A DNA stretch of 64,000 nucleotides, from the NCBI RefSeq assembly GCF_026914185.1, contig NC_070575.1:868001-932000 (forward strand). The letters are read 5' to 3'. A model generated the notes under the pieces. That model was not told where the DNA came from. It was given only the letters and a program-made list of their open reading frames with translations, and did no database searches. Shown here piece after piece: positions 1 to 11,014 of the stretch (position 1 is the stretch's first letter; the number at the start of each line of letters is the position of its first letter). The position numbers were made by a program, and so were the translations under genes. This stretch comes from Puccinia triticina (taxonomy: Eukaryota > Basidiomycota > Pucciniomycetes > Pucciniales > Pucciniaceae).

Positions 1-144
1 GGAGGTAGTATCATTAATGCCACTGCGAACTTGCGGAGGGGATCAGATTAGAAGTCGTCGCCGAGTCACTTCTGATTTGGACAGCGTCAAGGGGGATGAG
101 GCAATCCTCCGAGTCCGACATTACGCGATCAGGCATATGTAAAC

Positions 145-208
145 AGCGATAATTCCTCGGCCAAACTTTTAAACATAGCGATAATTCCTCGGCCAAACTT
201 TTAAACAT
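145..208. repeat. 32-bp perfect tandem duplication
   Basis: Two exact adjacent copies (145-176 and 177-208) of a 32-bp unit beginning AGCGATAATTCC. They lie about 240 bp upstream of the first coding region. The function is unknown, and a recent replication-slippage duplication is the simplest reading. Confidence 0.9.
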
Positions 209-446
209 TGGTGCTGATCAAGGAGACACGTTTCGGATTTATGGTTTCCTGACTTGAGGGTGGGCACCCGCAGGACGATTCACTTGGCACCAAGTTTATA
301 TTTCCTGATCACAATTAATTAATGCCAGAAGGAAGTAAGTTTCACATCGAGCATTCCTTTTTTGGGTAAAAAGAGACTGGTTTTCTACGCCACGCAATCT
401 TCCCAATTCTCCTTATCCTTCCAATCCCACTCGAGTAAGATCAAAC

Positions 447-2171
447 ATGATAAATCTAACACAAAAGTATGGTTCCTGTGGATCCGGTAGGAGGGCATCA
501 TGCATCATCGCCTACACTGGTTTTCTTCTTCTGTTTTTTTCTATGGGCTTTTTATACGTCCTTCTGGTAACTAGCTGGGGCCAGAAGTGCTTACAATACA
601 GCGATCATCCTAACTTGACCACCAAGACACAAGGAGCCAACTCCGATAATTGGCAAGATTTAATCCCCCACCGGTCTGGTGCCATCAGCTTTGCTCATCT
701 TTTGAAGCATCCTTCGGCGGTGGAAACGGATCCTTCTCCCAATCTAGCAAGCAGTTGCCGCAGAACCGCCGATCAAGGGCCGGGAATCAGGAAAACAACC
801 AAAAGAATATTGCACAAGCGCTCAAACGCCGCCTTAAAATGTTTGGCACTGGATACCACTTTTGAAAGCGTTGCCAACTTTGTGGGGAGGAGTGCGCAAG
901 CCAGAGAGGATATCTCTGTTAAAGGCTTACGTCAACTGCAATCGCCTCTATCATCGAATTCAGGAAATGATTCGAAAAATAATCGCTTGAGCCACTTCGT
1001 TCATGAATACTCTCCCGAGGAAGAGAACAGTAATTCACAACTGACTTCAAAGACCCCCCAATGGGAGCGTTTGGGAGACTATATAGATGAAATGAAGTTG
1101 GAAAACTATCAAAAATGTCTTACCAACTTGAAAGGTGCTTCTTTGGTTCTCCACAAAGAGAATCGAGATGAATGGAAAGCGCAGGAAGCCTACCGGGCTG
1201 ACGAGGAGGACATGAAAGCATTTTTCGAGCAAATGACGCCGAACTTCAAGCTTAGAGCGTTATTTGAGCTCTATAATTTCCTTATTGATAGATCTCTATC
1301 GGACCAAGAGATCTGGTGGTCACAAGAAGACTACATAGAGCTGCAAAAGAAATGTGAATATCAGTCTGACGATGTCCACCTTACCATCCGGATCGGCGAT
1401 CTAATTCTACCTCATCTCTCAAAAATAGAGACTGAGTTAAGTGCGGAAGAGATGGATCAAGTTAGGACACAGTTTTTCGAGCTCTTCAAAACCTTCAAGC
1501 AACCTGAAAAGTCATACGACAAGAAATGGACTACTGGAGCCGGAAGAAAGTGGCTTAGCGAACGTTTCTCAAAAATTAGTAATGATGAGACTCGCTATCC
1601 CAACCTTATGAAATACCTTGGCGCTGAGTCTGAGCCACATGAGTGGAAGAAATCTTTAGAAAAGTTGGTCCCAAACCTGGACGCCAAGGGATGGGCCCCA
1701 TCGTCTATGAAATTTAATTGGCTCGAGCATGGCTTTGAGGAGGATGAAATGGAAGAGCTAATATGCATGGTAGAGGCTTACAAAACTTCTAATGTCAAAG
1801 CAGCATACAGTTACGCACAAGCTTCGCAAACGGCTGAGGAGAAAAATTTGTCGTTACTGCCGCTTGCTTATTCCGATAAAAACATGATGAAGAGATTTCT
1901 GGAACTAAATCGGTCTTTGTCAAATCAGTCCAAGAAACGGATGCTGATGCTCAAATGGATTTCAGAAAATCTCTATACCCACGATCAGATAGACGTATCA
2001 ATTTTGAACTTAGGAAAATACACTGCCAACACTGGTTATGACCGTGTCCGTTTCAATATACTTCTGACAACACATAAAATAGCTGAAAGGATCAAAAATT
2101 GGGCTCACTCAATTGCCAGCTGGATTAAAGAAATTTTTGGACCAAAAAAAATTGGAGCCATTTTCAAATAA
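447..2171 (+). CDS. Unknown signal-anchor / secreted helical protein, 574 aa
   Basis: This is a single uninterrupted reading frame of 574 residues. Residues about 19-45 form one strongly hydrophobic segment after a short basic N-terminus (RRAS), which fits either a signal peptide or a type II signal anchor. Residues about 50-200 are polar and low in complexity, with basic patches. From about residue 205 to the end the protein is charged and predicted helical by eye, with recurring Trp/Leu/Glu-rich blocks (around EIWW, HEWKK, NWLEHGFEE and KNWAHSIASW). I do not recognise the family. The layout of signal, disordered linker and helical modules resembles secreted proteins of plant-associated microbes, but no named effector motif is assigned. 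The start chosen is the first ATG of the frame, directly before the hydrophobic segment. No intron is needed. Confidence 0.7.
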   Translation: MINLTQKYGSCGSGRRASCIIAYTGFLLLFFSMGFLYVLLVTSWGQKCLQYSDHPNLTTKTQGANSDNWQDLIPHRSGAISFAHLLKHPSAVETDPSPNLASSCRRTADQGPGIRKTTKRILHKRSNAALKCLALDTTFESVANFVGRSAQAREDISVKGLRQLQSPLSSNSGNDSKNNRLSHFVHEYSPEEENSNSQLTSKTPQWERLGDYIDEMKLENYQKCLTNLKGASLVLHKENRDEWKAQEAYRADEEDMKAFFEQMTPNFKLRALFELYNFLIDRSLSDQEIWWSQEDYIELQKKCEYQSDDVHLTIRIGDLILPHLSKIETELSAEEMDQVRTQFFELFKTFKQPEKSYDKKWTTGAGRKWLSERFSKISNDETRYPNLMKYLGAESEPHEWKKSLEKLVPNLDAKGWAPSSMKFNWLEHGFEEDEMEELICMVEAYKTSNVKAAYSYAQASQTAEEKNLSLLPLAYSDKNMMKRFLELNRSLSNQSKKRMLMLKWISENLYTHDQIDVSILNLGKYTANTGYDRVRFNILLTTHKIAERIKNWAHSIASWIKEIFGPKKIGAIFK

Positions 2172-3166
2172 ATACAAAAACAGCTACAGCATAAACGATA
2201 CCTAGTACCATTTTGTGAATGCATGAACTATATTATAGGAAAGAATACCGAAAAATACTTCTAAGAACAAAATGCAACAATTTGTTTTTCTTCTTTCATT
2301 TCCTCTAGATTTTTACCTGTTGTATCAAGATAAGTTATTCTATCAAAGAATTATCAATACACTGGAGATCAAGGCAGCTACGCCGCTGTAGTTCCATGGG
2401 CATACATATAATTCAAGCCACTAAAAATGTCAGGCTCGGGTGATGCCAAGAGAAGGACTTCTCTTCTAGCTACACCGGCGACGGCGTTCAGTAGCGCTCA
2501 GAGGAGCGCAAGGTACAAAAAATATTATTATTGTTTTTAGATGGTGTTTAACGGAGGGTCCACGAGCGCGTGGGGTATTTAAGTGCCCTCCGGAGTGCTA
2601 CAGGGCCTGCTGGGCAGGGGTGCTTAGGTGCCTGTACGTCTGGGGCCTGCGAAGCAGGGGTATTTGAACTTTACAGTTCCCAGGACTATTGGAGATAACT
2701 CCAATAAGATATGAAGGAAAAATTAGGACTCACTCAATGGAGAGAGTCCTGAGGCAAAAGCAGGGAATCTTGTCAGGTTTTCAGCGGAGAGCTAGCGGGC
2801 GAACAAGTCTTGACTTGACGGGGTCGAGGCTGGCAGTGCGATGAAGTGGTTGACGATTCTGGGGGGCCTTCACTCGCTCAAAGGCCCACCTTTTATATTG
2901 TTCTCTGTCTCCTAGGAGTCGAAGAGTCTGTGATGAACTTCTTTGCCAGTCCCCAAGTCCCTCAGCCTCTCGGCCGGAGCTAGGCTGAAGATATTGTCTG
3001 GTTCTGAGCACGAGATCAGAACTTTGCTCTCTCAGTGCTGCTATTAGTCATGGGCCAAGACTGAATTCTCCAGATCATCTTGGCCCCTGACTGGGGTGCG
3101 GCTTTCTCGCTTTGATTTTCGTGCTTTTTTATCTCCGGTTGTTTATCCATTCTTTCTAGAATACTC
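2172..3166. other. Gene-poor spacer with one possible orphan exon
   Basis: No convincing gene is visible. A short frame from the ATG at 2427 (37 codons, rich in Ser, Thr and Ala) ends at a possible donor (AAGGTAC) and could be a first exon cut off by the repeats that follow. Bases 2540-2700 hold GC-rich repeated words (GGGCCTGC, CAGGGGT). The minus-strand frame 2781-3011 shows no recognisable family. Confidence 0.3.
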
Positions 3167-3645
3167 GTGATCTACAGCCATTCCGAAAAAGCTTGGCTTT
3201 GTTGGAAGGAATTTCCACCCAAACGTTGTCTTGGATTTGCCAATAATCACTGGCAAGGTTGGACATATGTATATTCATGCCCACCTCATTCTTATATGCA
3301 GGGTGCATATACAGCAGCCAGATGCCCTCTATCATCTCCTTCCTTTCATTTTTTCCTAATTCTGAGATCGGAATCAAGAAATTTGGCTGATTTTACCCTG
3401 GATGGCACACTGATCCTGTTGGTGAGGTTGGATGGTGCTGGTCCCAGTGGCCGGCGTGTTTTTTTTTCCTCTACCAAACGGCTTGATTGGTGGGATCCTG
3501 CAAGCAACTGCGCTCGCAGGTCTGGATATCATGTATCCAACCTTGATGTTGGATGCACATACATTGGCAAATCCAGAAGGAATTTCCAGCAGAAATTCCT
3601 TCCAAAGAAGCCAAGCTTTTTTGGAATGGCTGTATATATCACAAG
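3167..3645. repeat. Imperfect inverted repeat, possible decayed TIR element
   Basis: The left arm (about 3167-3270) is repeated in reverse complement at about 3525-3645. Both arms share the outer word CAGCCATTCC followed by an A-rich run, AGCTTGGCT and GGAAGGAATTTCC. The arms flank about 250 bp. Open frames on the two strands translate to similar peptides because of this symmetry, so they are not treated as genes. Clean element ends and a target duplication were not found. Confidence 0.55.
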
Positions 3646-3842
3646 TATATTGGAGAAGCAGCACCTTTTTCTGAATCTTACAGCTTCTGCGATAACAGCC
3701 GCGCTTGGTTGCAGTCGTTGAACGCCTGCACGACCCCCTGGCCAATCTCTATGGTTTGGTTTCTCAAAGTCATGTATTGGGTATTTTCAGGTTTCTTGGC
3801 TCCAGATCTCCTGGTATTTACCAGGTCTCTGGGGCCCAGACT

Positions 3843-3990
3843 GGAGGACTTCCCGTTGGTTTTAGAAGACCGGCAAAATGTGATTTTCCATTTCTATTTT
3901 CTATTCTCAAGCAGTTTCTCTGCTGAAAAATAGAAAATAGAAATAGAAACAACTGAAAAGCCAGCTTTCTAAATCGGCGGGAAGTCCTCC
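3843..3990. mobile_element. 148-bp MITE, GGAGGACTTCCCG family
   Basis: The element starts GGAGGACTTCCCG and ends CGGGAAGTCCTCC, a 13-bp perfect inverted terminal repeat. It is flanked on both sides by ACT (3840-3842 and 3991-3993), giving a 3-bp target duplication. Inside is a hairpin built from CTATTTTCTATT and its complement. Two other copies of the family are at 23168-23313 and 26035-27745. It is non-autonomous and has no coding capacity. Confidence 0.8.
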
Positions 3991-4602
3991 ACTACTCGTC
4001 ATTTTTTCCTTGATCTCGCGGAGTCGCGGAGCATGGTATTTTCCATGCTACCCAACCTTAATTCTAAGTACTAGATCAAGCACGCGCGCAGTTTATTATT
4101 AGAACCACGCTTGCACAATCTTGGTCATGTTTAGGGCTACCTCGTGATCTAGCCCATTATTTTTTGTAAAGTACACACCTTTTGGGGGGCTAGAGATAGA
4201 TAGTTTGGTCTCTATTTTTCATTTCCAAGGCGTGGCGCTCTTGCGCTGGTGCTTATATGTAATATTACATTTTAATACAATATTTATTTTTATTTTATCT
4301 TTTACTTATGCGGGGCTATTGCGCTGCAGTTTATTTTTAAATTATTTTAACATAAAAAGTTAGCTGGGCTCTACTTAATGTAGTAGCCCTGCTGACAAAA
4401 ACACAGTTGCCCTGCTCTATTCAGTTGAGACTTGATGGGTTTGTCCAGGGAAAAATTGCAAATCATTTTATCCCTCACAATCAGCCCCAGGGACAATTTT
4501 CCATCAGTGTGGCACAAAGTGTAAGTGTAAGATGAAATTAGAAGGGAAACCACTAAGCTGTGAAATCTTAGCAGATGCCATCACTACACTAACAGTTACT
4601 AA
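3991..4602. other. AT-rich non-coding spacer
   Basis: No gene, RNA or complete element was recognised. The stretch 4250-4360 is very AT-rich. Confidence 0.5.
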
Positions 4603-4818
4603 CACCAGGGAAAATGTGATGACAGCTGGTGGCAGGTGACATTGAGTAAAACATGTTCAGACACCTGAGCTACTGTGGCAAGACTCCACTATCAAAACAA
4701 TGGCCCCTTTGTGGTCATTGGGGAGTCCCACTCAATGGGTTTTGGAGTATGATTGGAGACTGAACAAGAGTCTTCTTCACATCACCTGCCCTCAGGTGAC
4801 CTCAATTTTTCCCTGGTG
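4603..4818. mobile_element. 216-bp MITE, CACCAGG family
   Basis: The ends are CACCAGGGAAAA and its inverse TTTTCCCTGGTG, with TAA directly on both sides (4600-4602 and 4819-4821). A second layer of similarity (CAGGTGA near both ends) extends the inverted repeats to about 40 bp. The 3-bp TAA duplication is typical of PIF/Harbinger-type insertion. Related copies are at 24106-25330 and 50483-50594. Confidence 0.75.
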
Positions 4819-6541
4819 TAATTTTACAAAAATAATGGAGAATCCATTTTTCAGAAATATACTCTGGATTCTTGTGAAATCTGATATTTTGAGTGGACCT
4901 CATCAGATGTCAAGCAAATAGCACCATCAATAAGCTATATCGGCATCAGTCACTAATTTACCTGGATCAGGGCACTTATTTCAACCCTGCAACCACATCA
5001 GATCAGGTTTTGTGGGGATTCACTTCACCCAGAGCTTCATTTGGAGCTAGTGGGGTCTAATTCTTGCCCCCACTAATCCTGAGACTTAGATTGAAATTGA
5101 TATGAATCATGCTCAAATACATGAAGTTCAAGCATTTAGTTCACTTGACACATACAACAGCTAAACCATACTAAGAGACAGCTCATTCAGCCAAACCATA
5201 CTATGATACAGCTCATTTGATGATTTTCATGCCATAGACCTGGTTGGGATGGCTGTTGCCCACAGTCCTTTGGTAGCAGACTATGATCACCTCCCCGGTG
5301 CATTGCCTTGCGAGCACGCGCATCCTGTCAAAGTTTTTGACAGTCATGTTTTGCCGTCAGTGTTGCGGGACAGGGCTTTTGTTACCTGGGGGCAATGGGG
5401 GATAGACGGAAGAGAGGGTGGGGATGGGAATGTCAGCGGGACCGTTGGCAAGGTTTTTACGGACGACAATAGCCCAGGCTGACGCCGGTGGATTTTTGAG
5501 CAACAGGGATCCGGGGGCAAGCATGTGGGGTGAGGAGGCATTGAATGGGCGGGCGACTTTGTGCAGGACGGCCTCCTTTGTCGTCGTCGAAGGTGCCGGT
5601 GAGCTGGTTGATGGCCTCGGCGTCTGCCATGCTCAGCCCGAGTTCCTCCTCCAACAACTTGCGGGTTCGGATGCTGGACAACACCTAAGTGGGCTCCTGC
5701 AGCGGTATCGCGAGAGAGCGTCTGCCACAGCGGGCTTGGGAGGGCGGCGATGTACACGGACGGTATTGGCAATTTTGTAGGGCGATCTTGGAGAGATGCG
5801 GGGCTCGTGGGGCAACACCGCCTCAGCCGGGGTAGCTGTGAGCTCAGAATTGTTGGAGAGGAGCGGGCAGACGTTGCGATGTGAGTTTTGCGTCTCGTTG
5901 GCGGAACTAGGGGAGGCTGAGGAGGCACCGGCAGGGGCTGAGGCAGATTATGGAGAGGGGCGGGGCGGACAGGCCATGGGCAGTGACCATGTTGGCGAAC
6001 TGGATGACGGGGTCTAGCTTGGCATCCGGGAAGACTCTCTTGCGTCCCAAGGGGGTGATGAGAGTACAACTTCTTGATTAACAAATTAGACTTGGTGTAT
6101 CAAGAAAAGCGTTTTGAATCCGGCCAAGCTCAGTTGGATTGCTCGTGCTTCATGTTCTGTTGTTGCATGCATCTTTGCCCTTCTTGAATATGCTTGATTG
6201 GATGGTCAGAGATTTGCTTCGAAAAGACTCATTGGGCCCACCGAAGAAGAAGAATACCAGCTGTGCTAATACAGGGCTGATCGGCCCTACATACAGAGGC
6301 CTGTGATCACATAAAGAAGGAAACTTGGGATATTGGGATCCCCGAGATTGACGATACAGTTCCGGTTGGCTAATTAAATGGATCGACAAAAATCAAGAGC
6401 CAAGGGAAAAACACGCTTGTAACCCTTTACAAAAGGGCGCTTGAGTAGCCGCCAAATGGGTTGCCGCTCGAGCACTCCAGGCCATCCATGTATTCTTCAC
6501 TTGCTATAAATATTTGATTTTATAATTTATTCGAGATAAAT
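4819..6541. other. Spacer with a GC-rich decayed coding relic
   Basis: Bases 4822-5240 show nothing recognisable. Bases about 5344-6084 are markedly more GC-rich than the surroundings and open in several frames on the minus strand. One minus frame (5457-5684) has protein-like composition with an acidic/Leu-rich stretch, but it is cut by stops and shifts. This looks like an old captured or transposon-derived coding fragment of unknown family. Bases 6090-6541 are presumably the upstream region of the next gene. Confidence 0.35.
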
Positions 6542-7924
6542 ATGTTAGAGTTTCTTTCGTTATCTGATCCACTACTAGACGAAGAAGTCGAACTTGGCCA
6601 TCGTCTCGATGCCATCGCCATCGGCACCACAACCGTCAGTTGGACTTTCCATTCTTGAATCATTTCGGAGGAAAATATTGTTATAAACCCACTAAGTCGC
6701 ACTAACCATCTCTTTCGCGAGTCTCGTCCAGTGCCTAGCATCATGTCTGACAGGATTCATTATCCTCAAATTCCTCCATTTTTTATCTATTTCGGATCCA
6801 AAAGATCAACGATTCGCCCGCTACACGGGCTCGGCTGCATTAATAATGCATATGGCACAAGTAATCGCACAGTTAGAGGTATAACTTCTTATCTCAGTTG
6901 GCGCGGATCTGGTCCCTGGTTGTTTTTGATTGATTCATTTCACAGAACACATGCCTTGCTATGACACGCTTTGCAACCTCCACGCCGTTCAACGTATTCC
7001 TTTACGAGGGAATCGAGACTCTCATCACATTATTTATCGTTATCATCGTACAGTCTGTATTTCCTTGTCTGACTCCTTTGAGACACATAGACACTGACTT
7101 AAAGAAAAAAATCGTACGCACCTCGAAGGATCCATTTTTCTCGCATCGTGCGTGTCTTCGTGGAGCATAAGCAAAGATGGTCTATTTTCACAGCAACTTC
7201 ATGTTCGTTAACCTGTCTGGCTGGTTTGGCGACGTCGGGGATCATTCTAGCGGACCCTTCCCATGGACGCTTGCAAAGAGATACACCTCCAAAGCTTTCA
7301 GTTCAGTTGACCGCATGCTGGGCGGCGTGGTTAGGCTTAGCCACAGCCTTTGATATCACCGTCTTGATCGTCTTAACAAAACACATTCTTAAACACCGTG
7401 CTGGGACGGTTCAGCTGTCGTTTAGAAGTTTTCTGAGTCGTATCTTGCTAGTAGCAGTGTAGTAAGGACCTTCATCATCAATCTTCCAGGCACCATCTGA
7501 TTCGAAAGAAATCTGACTTGATAATTGAATGCAGTGCCTTCCTGATGACATCGTTAACGTCTATCGTCGCCATTATCCTCATTTTTGGTAGGAAACTCAA
7601 GTTCTTTGCGCATCTGTCTCACAGCTTAATTCTTACTATAAGCTGTTCTTTTCCAGTTTCTACGCTATCGTCGGTGGAAGACTTTATATTACTAAGCCGA
7701 CTGCGAATAGCAGCTTTTGTTTCAAATTCATTTTTGCCTCGAATATATCTCCTGGCATTCTGTGAGCAACTGTTCAGGTAGGGATGGAGAAAGTTCCGGA
7801 GCTGATAAACTGACGGGATTTTGCGCAATACTCCACCTTAGGCTCATCTCTCGTCGGGAAACGTAAAACCATGGATTCAAAATCCGCACGCTACTCAATG
7901 TCTGGACCATCAGATTTGGCGTAG
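6542..7924 (+). CDS. Multi-span integral membrane protein (DUF6534-like), about 7 exons
   Basis: Proposed exons are 6542-6634, 6732-6878, 6946-7052, 7129-7458, 7535-7587, about 7657-7718 and 7842-7924. The conceptual product alternates hydrophobic segments with short polar loops: exon 1-2 junction, end of exon 2, exon 3 (ETLITLFIVIIVQ), two in exon 4 and one in exon 5. This is the pattern of the fungal seven-helix membrane proteins known as DUF6534, including a Val-Gln at the end of the exon 3 helix followed by an aromatic/Arg-rich start to the next exon. Exons 1-5 splice in frame. The frame that looks right in exon 6 (FYAIVGGRLYIT) is one base out of phase with the best donor after exon 5, so the 3' half is either mis-spliced here, carries a frameshift, or contains a sequence error. 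The role is unknown. Confidence 0.5.
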
Positions 7925-8158
7925 GGGTATATCCTTTTCATCATTTTTCATCATTTTTCATCAGCGTATTTTCATTTCCCGGAATTACCTATACCTCTTC
8001 GGAGTTTTAGCATGAGGGTGTATTTGTATAGAAAAAGTGCAATTTGAGAATCGTTTGTATTTTTCAAATGGTCCAGGAGATGGCAATTTTCCGAATCAAG
8101 TGGCGGGTAAGTATGTGAGATCTTCATACTGGCATTTGTTACTTCATCCTGGAAATGT

Positions 8159-8222
8159 ACTCCAAGTTCCTCTAATGGCATGGTGTAGCCACTCCAAGTT
8201 CCTCTGATGGCATGGTGTAGCC
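8159..8222. repeat. 32-bp tandem duplication
   Basis: Two adjacent 32-bp copies (8159-8190 and 8191-8222) differ by one base. They lie inside a 95-codon minus-strand open frame (7972-8259) that has no recognisable family and sits between the 3' ends of the membrane protein and photolyase genes, so it is not called as a gene. Confidence 0.85.
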
Positions 8223-8459
8223 ATGTCTCCGAATCTTCTTTCGAATAGTGCTTAACCAAGACATGATTATTTGCAGACCATTTCTCTGTAGTCTACAAAA
8301 CAATATGAAAGAAAAGCACGGGTTTTACAAAAATCAAAGAGAAACACAGATGCATTCAGCTACATGATTTGATGTTTTCTTAAGGCTTACACAACTAAAT
8401 TGCTACATCAAGATACAGGGATTGTCATCAAAAGAAAAAGTCACATTGAAAGGATTGAT

Positions 8460-11014
8460 CTACTCGGAAGGTTTAAATTCTAGCTTGAGTTGTTTCGATC
8501 TACCTGCACTCTTTCCAAGATTATGAGTGGGTTTCCTCTTTGAGCCTGAACCCTCAGGCTTCTTGGCCGAAACATTCGTCCCTGCTGTAGCTTGGGAAGC
8601 GCCTGAACGGCTGTTGGTTATTTTCGGGCTGGTTGTGGACTTTGACGGGGATGATGTCGATGAGGTCTGGGGATCAGTTCCATACCGGTTCTTCTCATAT
8701 CCTTCCTTCATCTTCTTTAAACAATCTTCACGGGCTTGTTTTTCATCTACGATTGGATGTGGATAATCTTCCCCAATCATACAGTTCGATTTTTTTTGAA
8801 CTGCTATGGGCGCTTCCCTGTTTTAATTTGCAAAGTTGGATCAGTGAGACGTGAAGACAGATCTGACCAACCTTTCATAGAAAAAAACATGATGAAACTC
8901 AGACTAACCAAGGCTTTCAAAACCGCGGTGAAAGACAAGTTAACACTCAGCCACAGGAAATAGACGCGCAAAAATCATGAGTAATACAGGAGAGCAGATT
9001 GACCAACCTGGTAAATATACTGTTTCGGAAAATCTTTCAACTCCGGGCAAAAATGCCGGATGAAGTTTCCGTTCGGGTCAAACTTTTTGCCAAACTGGAT
9101 CGGTGAGTAAACTCTGAAGTATTGGTGGAAGTAAGCTGAAGCGGATAGCCACATCCTGGGAGAGAAATAGGGAAAAAGGTAGATTCAGTAATCGCACCCA
9201 TATAGAGAACGAGAAGCGAAGCTCTGAATAGATGAACTGGGCTTGGTTTACCAGTTTCCAGAATTCAAAGAAGGGTCCCAATCAATCAGCAAGTCGTCAA
9301 ACACTTCAGCTCCTCTTTCCCATGATATATACAAATGGCCCCGGGTTAGAAAACAAGCCACACTGTGCCTTGCCAAGTGATGACTACGGGAAGCCCGGGT
9401 TTAAAGAAAATCAGTCTGCTCGATACTTTCTGGCAATAAATATGGAGTGAAATCTCGGAGAAAAAGACCAGGCTCACATCCATCCCTCGGTTTTGAGTTG
9501 ACGCATGATAGCATCAATCCAAGGAAAGCCAGTCATTCCATCAATCCAAGCCTTCAAGTTCTTTTCAGCCTCCGGACCTTGATCGTCTTCTTGGCCATCT
9601 TCTTGGGTGTCCTTCCGAATTTTGTCTTTTAATCTCCAGTCGAAGTATCTACAGATGCGATTCCCATTGATCTGATGATAATTCTCTATTTGCGACTGTT
9701 GTAAATGAAAGAAATCTCTCCAAAGAAGTTGACCAATTAAGGATTCAGGTGGAGTGGAGGCTTTGATTTTTGGGTTGTCCTGTTCTACTTGTTTCAGCCG
9801 CGCATAAAACAACCTGGATGATAATGTTCCAAACTTCAAGTGTGCGGAGAGAGTTGTTGCTATGTGAAAAAAGAAAGCCAAGCCTGGTGAGGTGGATGGG
9901 ACACACATAGTTTGTTCGGAATGGATGAAAGGGACTCACTGGATGCGGGATTGTATTCGGCGGGAGAGGTTTGAGGCTTTTCGAATTTCAAGACTTTTTC
10001 CTTGTCGTTTAGATATTCCTCGAGTTTCTGAAGAGCTACTGTCTCTCCACCGCGATGGTGGCTCGTCGCCGGTTGAATCCCAAGCTCTTCCATCGTCGGG
10101 ATGTCGAAATTTCCATTAGGGCCCGAGAGAGGGTGGGGTGATCGGTAAGCCTTGTCTTCGGCGATTCGATTCTTTTTATTGACATCTTTTTCTGTGGATT
10201 GTCGGTCTGTCCAGGCCTTTTTCCATCGGTCCAGAAACTCGGGAGGTAGAGGATCATCCAAAGTTATAGGACCGGGGTTAGGAAGCCCATCAGGCGCATC
10301 AAGAGCTGGTTCAGGCGGGCCGAGTTTTTCAATCGTGCTCAAGAAACCACGGTAACTTGCGGGTAATTTGCCTTTTGCTGTCGCCATGACTTTCTCTTGA
10401 GGGTATAGTGTGTGACTGGGGGCTGTGAGTACTTCAAGGCCGGCATCCTTTGCGGCTTTGATGATTGATTGATCTCGTGGTCGACTATGTCGATTATCAT
10501 CGTCTTCTTCAAACGCTATATGAGTAATCCCCCATCGACGCCAAACATAGGGCAGTGTGATCGATGGTTCGCCTCGAATAACAAATAATTTCGAACGCTC
10601 GTTTCTCCGAGAGATCGATCTCGAAAGATCGTTCATTGAATCTCTGAGAACGTGGGTGACATCAACGAGCTGGGCTGATTAGGAAATTGCATGTGCGAAG
10701 CGCGTAGGGTATAATCAACAAGAACGCGCCCACAGTAAGAATTGCCATCTATTCGGCCCGACTGGAGTGTTGTAAACGTAATACGGATCCCAGCACCACA
10801 CTGGATAAAACTCCACCGGATTAAGCTCGAGAGCTTTCAAAAGCGCAGGAGAATCATGAAGACGCAGATCGGTCCGAAACCTAGCTGACATCGTGGGTGG
10901 TCCAGGCCACAGCAACAGTCAGATGCCCTTCAGGTTGAGGTTGGAATAGGGATGCATTAAACTGAGGTTTGGAAATGCTGACCAATAGAGTAACTTAATT
11001 GGCTTCGTGCCCAT
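8460..11014 (-). CDS. (6-4)-type DNA photolyase / cryptochrome, 635 aa, 8 exons
   Basis: The family repairs UV-induced (6-4) photoproducts using FAD and blue light, or acts as a cryptochrome photoreceptor. Exons (minus strand) are 11014-10983, 10880-10734, 10643-9940, 9859-9478, 9383-9252, 9155-9008, a 5-base exon 8913-8909, and 8817-8460, totalling 1908 bases. Visible hallmarks are the N-terminal [10 protein letters not shown] and PNRWQFLL blocks, [15 protein letters not shown] and LLWRDFF in the FAD domain, [22 protein letters not shown] with the paired histidines H424 and H428 that are conserved in (6-4) enzymes, [17 protein letters not shown], and a [15 protein letters not shown]-terminal motif. 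Two insertions make it longer than usual: an approximately 100-residue spacer near residues 170-270 and a Ser/Lys-rich tail, which could be nuclear targeting. The start ATG gives [11 protein letters not shown], joined in frame to FRTDLRLHD. All junctions are GT-AG. It is head-to-head with FGAM synthase. Confidence 0.88.

Noticed and set aside
5344..6084. 246-codon minus-strand Pro/His/Arg-rich open frame
   Set aside because: Composition reflects a GC-rich segment open in several frames; another minus frame is more protein-like and is itself broken. No domain is visible.
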